Source of the DNA: Parahaliea maris
Lineage (GTDB): Bacteria > Pseudomonadota > Gammaproteobacteria > Pseudomonadales > Halieaceae
Length of the DNA: 64,000 nucleotides
Assembly (NCBI RefSeq): GCF_008064665.1
Contig: NZ_VRZA01000010.1
Span: 43,277-107,276, forward strand
Direction of reading: 5' to 3'
The position numbers and the translations under genes were made by a program. The notes under the pieces were generated by a model. The model worked only from the letters and a program-made list of their open reading frames with translations, did no database searches and had not been told where the DNA came from. Positions 62,893 to 64,000 of the stretch are shown here, piece by piece; position 1 is the first letter of the stretch, and the number at the start of each line of letters is the position of its first letter.

Positions 62893-63522
62893 ATGGAACA
62901 ACTCTTTGTGACCCCGGACGGGCAGTTGCGCCAGCGCTGGCAGCAGGCCTTTGGCGATGCGCAGTCGGTGCAGCAGGTGGCGGAGGCCGCGGCACGGTCA
63001 CTCCCCGGGCAGCAGGTGCTGTGGCTCGATGGCAGCGGGCAGGATCGCGTCAGTTGCATGGCCAGGGTGCGGGAGGCCGTGGCTACAGGCAGCCGCGTGG
63101 TGCTGATGTCGCCGGTACCCACTGAAGCGGAGGCCTTTGAGGCGCTCAATCAGGGGGCGGTGGGCTACTGCCATGTGGAGGCGGCCCCCGAGCAGTTGCG
63201 CGAGATCGCCCTGGTGGTCGAGCACGGTGGGCTGTGGATGCTGCCGGAGCTGGTCCAGCGGCTGATGGGCCTGTCCCTGCGGGTCGTACCCACGCCGGCC
63301 CCGGAGCGCCCTGAACTGGACTCCCTGACCTCCCGGGAGCTGATGGTGGCCGAGCAGGTCGCCCACGGCGCCAGCAACCTCGAAATTGCCGCCGCCCTGG
63401 AGATCAGCGAGCGCACGGTAAAAGCCCACCTGTCCTCTATCTTCGAGAAACTGGGCGTTCGGGACCGGGTCCAGCTCGCCCTCGCCATGAATAATATCCC
63501 CACTTACACATCTGTGAACTGA
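62893..63522 (+). CDS. LuxR-type regulator with degenerate receiver domain
   Basis: A 209-residue protein. The C-terminus is a clear LuxR/FixJ helix-turn-helix (LTSRELMVAEQVAHGASNLEIAAALEISERTVKAHLSSIFEKLG). The N-terminal 130 residues have a receiver-like length with a possible Asp46 in LWLDGSG. The acidic pair normally after strand one is missing (LFVTPDGQLRQ), and the conserved Lys near GAVGYCHVEA is absent. It may respond without ordinary phosphorylation. ATG at 62893 lies 10 bp after the adaptor stop and 131 bp before the adhesin gene, so it is well placed to regulate the adhesin. Confidence 0.85.
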   Translation: MEQLFVTPDGQLRQRWQQAFGDAQSVQQVAEAAARSLPGQQVLWLDGSGQDRVSCMARVREAVATGSRVVLMSPVPTEAEAFEALNQGAVGYCHVEAAPEQLREIALVVEHGGLWMLPELVQRLMGLSLRVVPTPAPERPELDSLTSRELMVAEQVAHGASNLEIAAALEISERTVKAHLSSIFEKLGVRDRVQLALAMNNIPTYTSVN

Positions 63523-63582
63523 ATCACAGCCTGTCTCGACTTACTGCCCTTAAGTCCAATACCGCTTTTCTGCGGCTGACTT

Positions 63583-63603
63583 AGTATTGAAAGTCCCAAT
63601 ACT
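63583..63603. promoter_or_regulatory. Inverted repeat upstream of the adhesin gene
   Basis: AGTATTG-N7-CAATACT, perfect 7-bp arms, 50 bp before the adhesin ATG. Related AAGTCCAATAC and AATACTGGACTT stretches flank it (63551-63610), making a compound repeat. It could be an operator for the adjacent LuxR regulator or an mRNA hairpin; neither is shown. Confidence 0.4.
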
Positions 63604-63653
63604 GGACTTGGTCCGCTAAAGCCGGGTATCCGGCAACAAGAAGGAACTGACTC

Positions 63654-64000
63654 ATGGCCAATGTAGCAATAGCAAACGTGGTGGCAGTGGTAGGGAAAGC
63701 CTTTGCCCGCAACGAAGACGGCGAGCTGCGCGAGATTCGCCCGGGCGACGTGATACTTGAGGGGGAGACCGTAGTGACGCCGGATGGCGCCTACGTCGAG
63801 CTCTCCATGATGGATGGCGAGCCCTTCGTCGTTTCTGGCGTTGAGGAAATGGCCATCACCCGCGACCTCGTCGCGGCGCGGGCCGCCGGGCCGGACGAGG
63901 CCAGTGTTGAAGACGAATCCATTGACGCCCTGTTGACCGCCCTGGAAGGCGACGGCGACATCGGCGATGTGCTGGAAGCGACCGCGGCCGGGGCTGGCGG
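63654..64000 (+). CDS. LapA-like giant adhesin, N-terminal retention module (cut by window edge)
   Basis: The first 115 residues of an open gene running off the right edge. Start ATG at 63654 follows AAGGAACTGACTC. The product has the retention-module pattern: VANVVAVVGKAFARNEDGEL, IRPGDVILEGETVVTPDGAYVEL, then an acidic stretch and the LapG-type cleavage motif TAAG at residues 110-113. In Pseudomonas LapA the periplasmic protease LapG cuts at a di-alanine near residue 108, so position and sequence agree. The protein is presumably secreted by the exporter and adaptor upstream and held at the outer membrane until c-di-GMP falls. LapD and LapG are not in the window. Confidence 0.85.
   Translation, partial: MANVAIANVVAVVGKAFARNEDGELREIRPGDVILEGETVVTPDGAYVELSMMDGEPFVVSGVEEMAITRDLVAARAAGPDEASVEDESIDALLTALEGDGDIGDVLEATAAGAG

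Overview
The window is GC-rich and densely packed. It reads as the chromosome of a marine-type, TonB-receptor-rich gammaproteobacterium, most likely near Halieaceae/Cellvibrionales. That placement is inferred from the classic gammaproteobacterial block miaB-ybeZ-ybeY-corC-lnt, cmoA-cmoB, SoxR, tdh/kbl, two TonB-dependent receptors and a LapA/LapBC-type secretion locus. No rRNA, tRNA, CRISPR array, insertion sequence or prophage gene was seen.

Region 1 (1-16863) is an acyl-CoA catabolic island. It starts with the tail of a 2-hydroxyacid dehydrogenase, an AEC transporter and an NmrA-like reductase. An alpha-methylacyl-CoA racemase, a VOC protein, a seven-gene leftward operon (10803 down to 4182) and a four-gene rightward operon (11148-16863) follow. 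The leftward operon encodes an acyl-CoA dehydrogenase, an APH-type kinase, a DUF6285 protein, a cytochrome b561, an SDR, a thiolase and a hydrolase. The rightward operon encodes a TonB receptor, an MFS transporter, an acyl-CoA dehydrogenase and an HMG-CoA lyase. The same 16-bp palindrome, TTTAAT-N4-ATTAAA, occurs at all three control regions (3311, 10907, 11043). At 11043 it fills most of the -35/-10 spacer, so one unidentified regulator probably controls the whole island. The kinase + DUF6285 + dehydrogenase trio resembles the LvaA/B/C system, which removes a 4-hydroxyl group through phosphorylation.

Region 2 (16880-31904) is mostly housekeeping: lnt, corC, ybeY, ybeZ, miaB, a DUF1820 protein, an aminotransferase, a Lon protease, soxR, a lipoprotein intradiol dioxygenase, a DUF2007 protein, a VIT1-like membrane protein, cmoB and cmoA. 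It also holds a repeat-filled gap (22866-23354) and a probable SoxR-controlled 41-residue ORF opposite soxR.

Region 3 (32025-41656) looks like a purine nucleoside acquisition locus. It contains a secreted NUP-family protein, ribokinase, a ureide-permease-like transporter, a TonB receptor, a deaminase-type amidohydrolase and a cupin that both carry signal-like N-termini, a phosphoribosyltransferase and an NCS2 purine permease.

Region 4 (41729-58798) holds pepD, an aromatic aminotransferase, a DUF2254 protein, a FecR/OmpA/CHASE2-HD-GYP operon, an Uup-like ABC-F ATPase, a 3-oxoacid CoA-transferase with a divergent LysR regulator, heme A synthase, an XRE-cupin regulator, and tdh and kbl separated by 68-bp tandem repeats.

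Region 5 (58829-64000) is a type I secretion locus: a LapB-like ABC exporter, a LapC-like adaptor, an atypical LuxR regulator, and the start of a giant adhesin whose N-terminus has a TAAG LapG-type cleavage motif. A perfect CRP consensus site lies upstream of the exporter.
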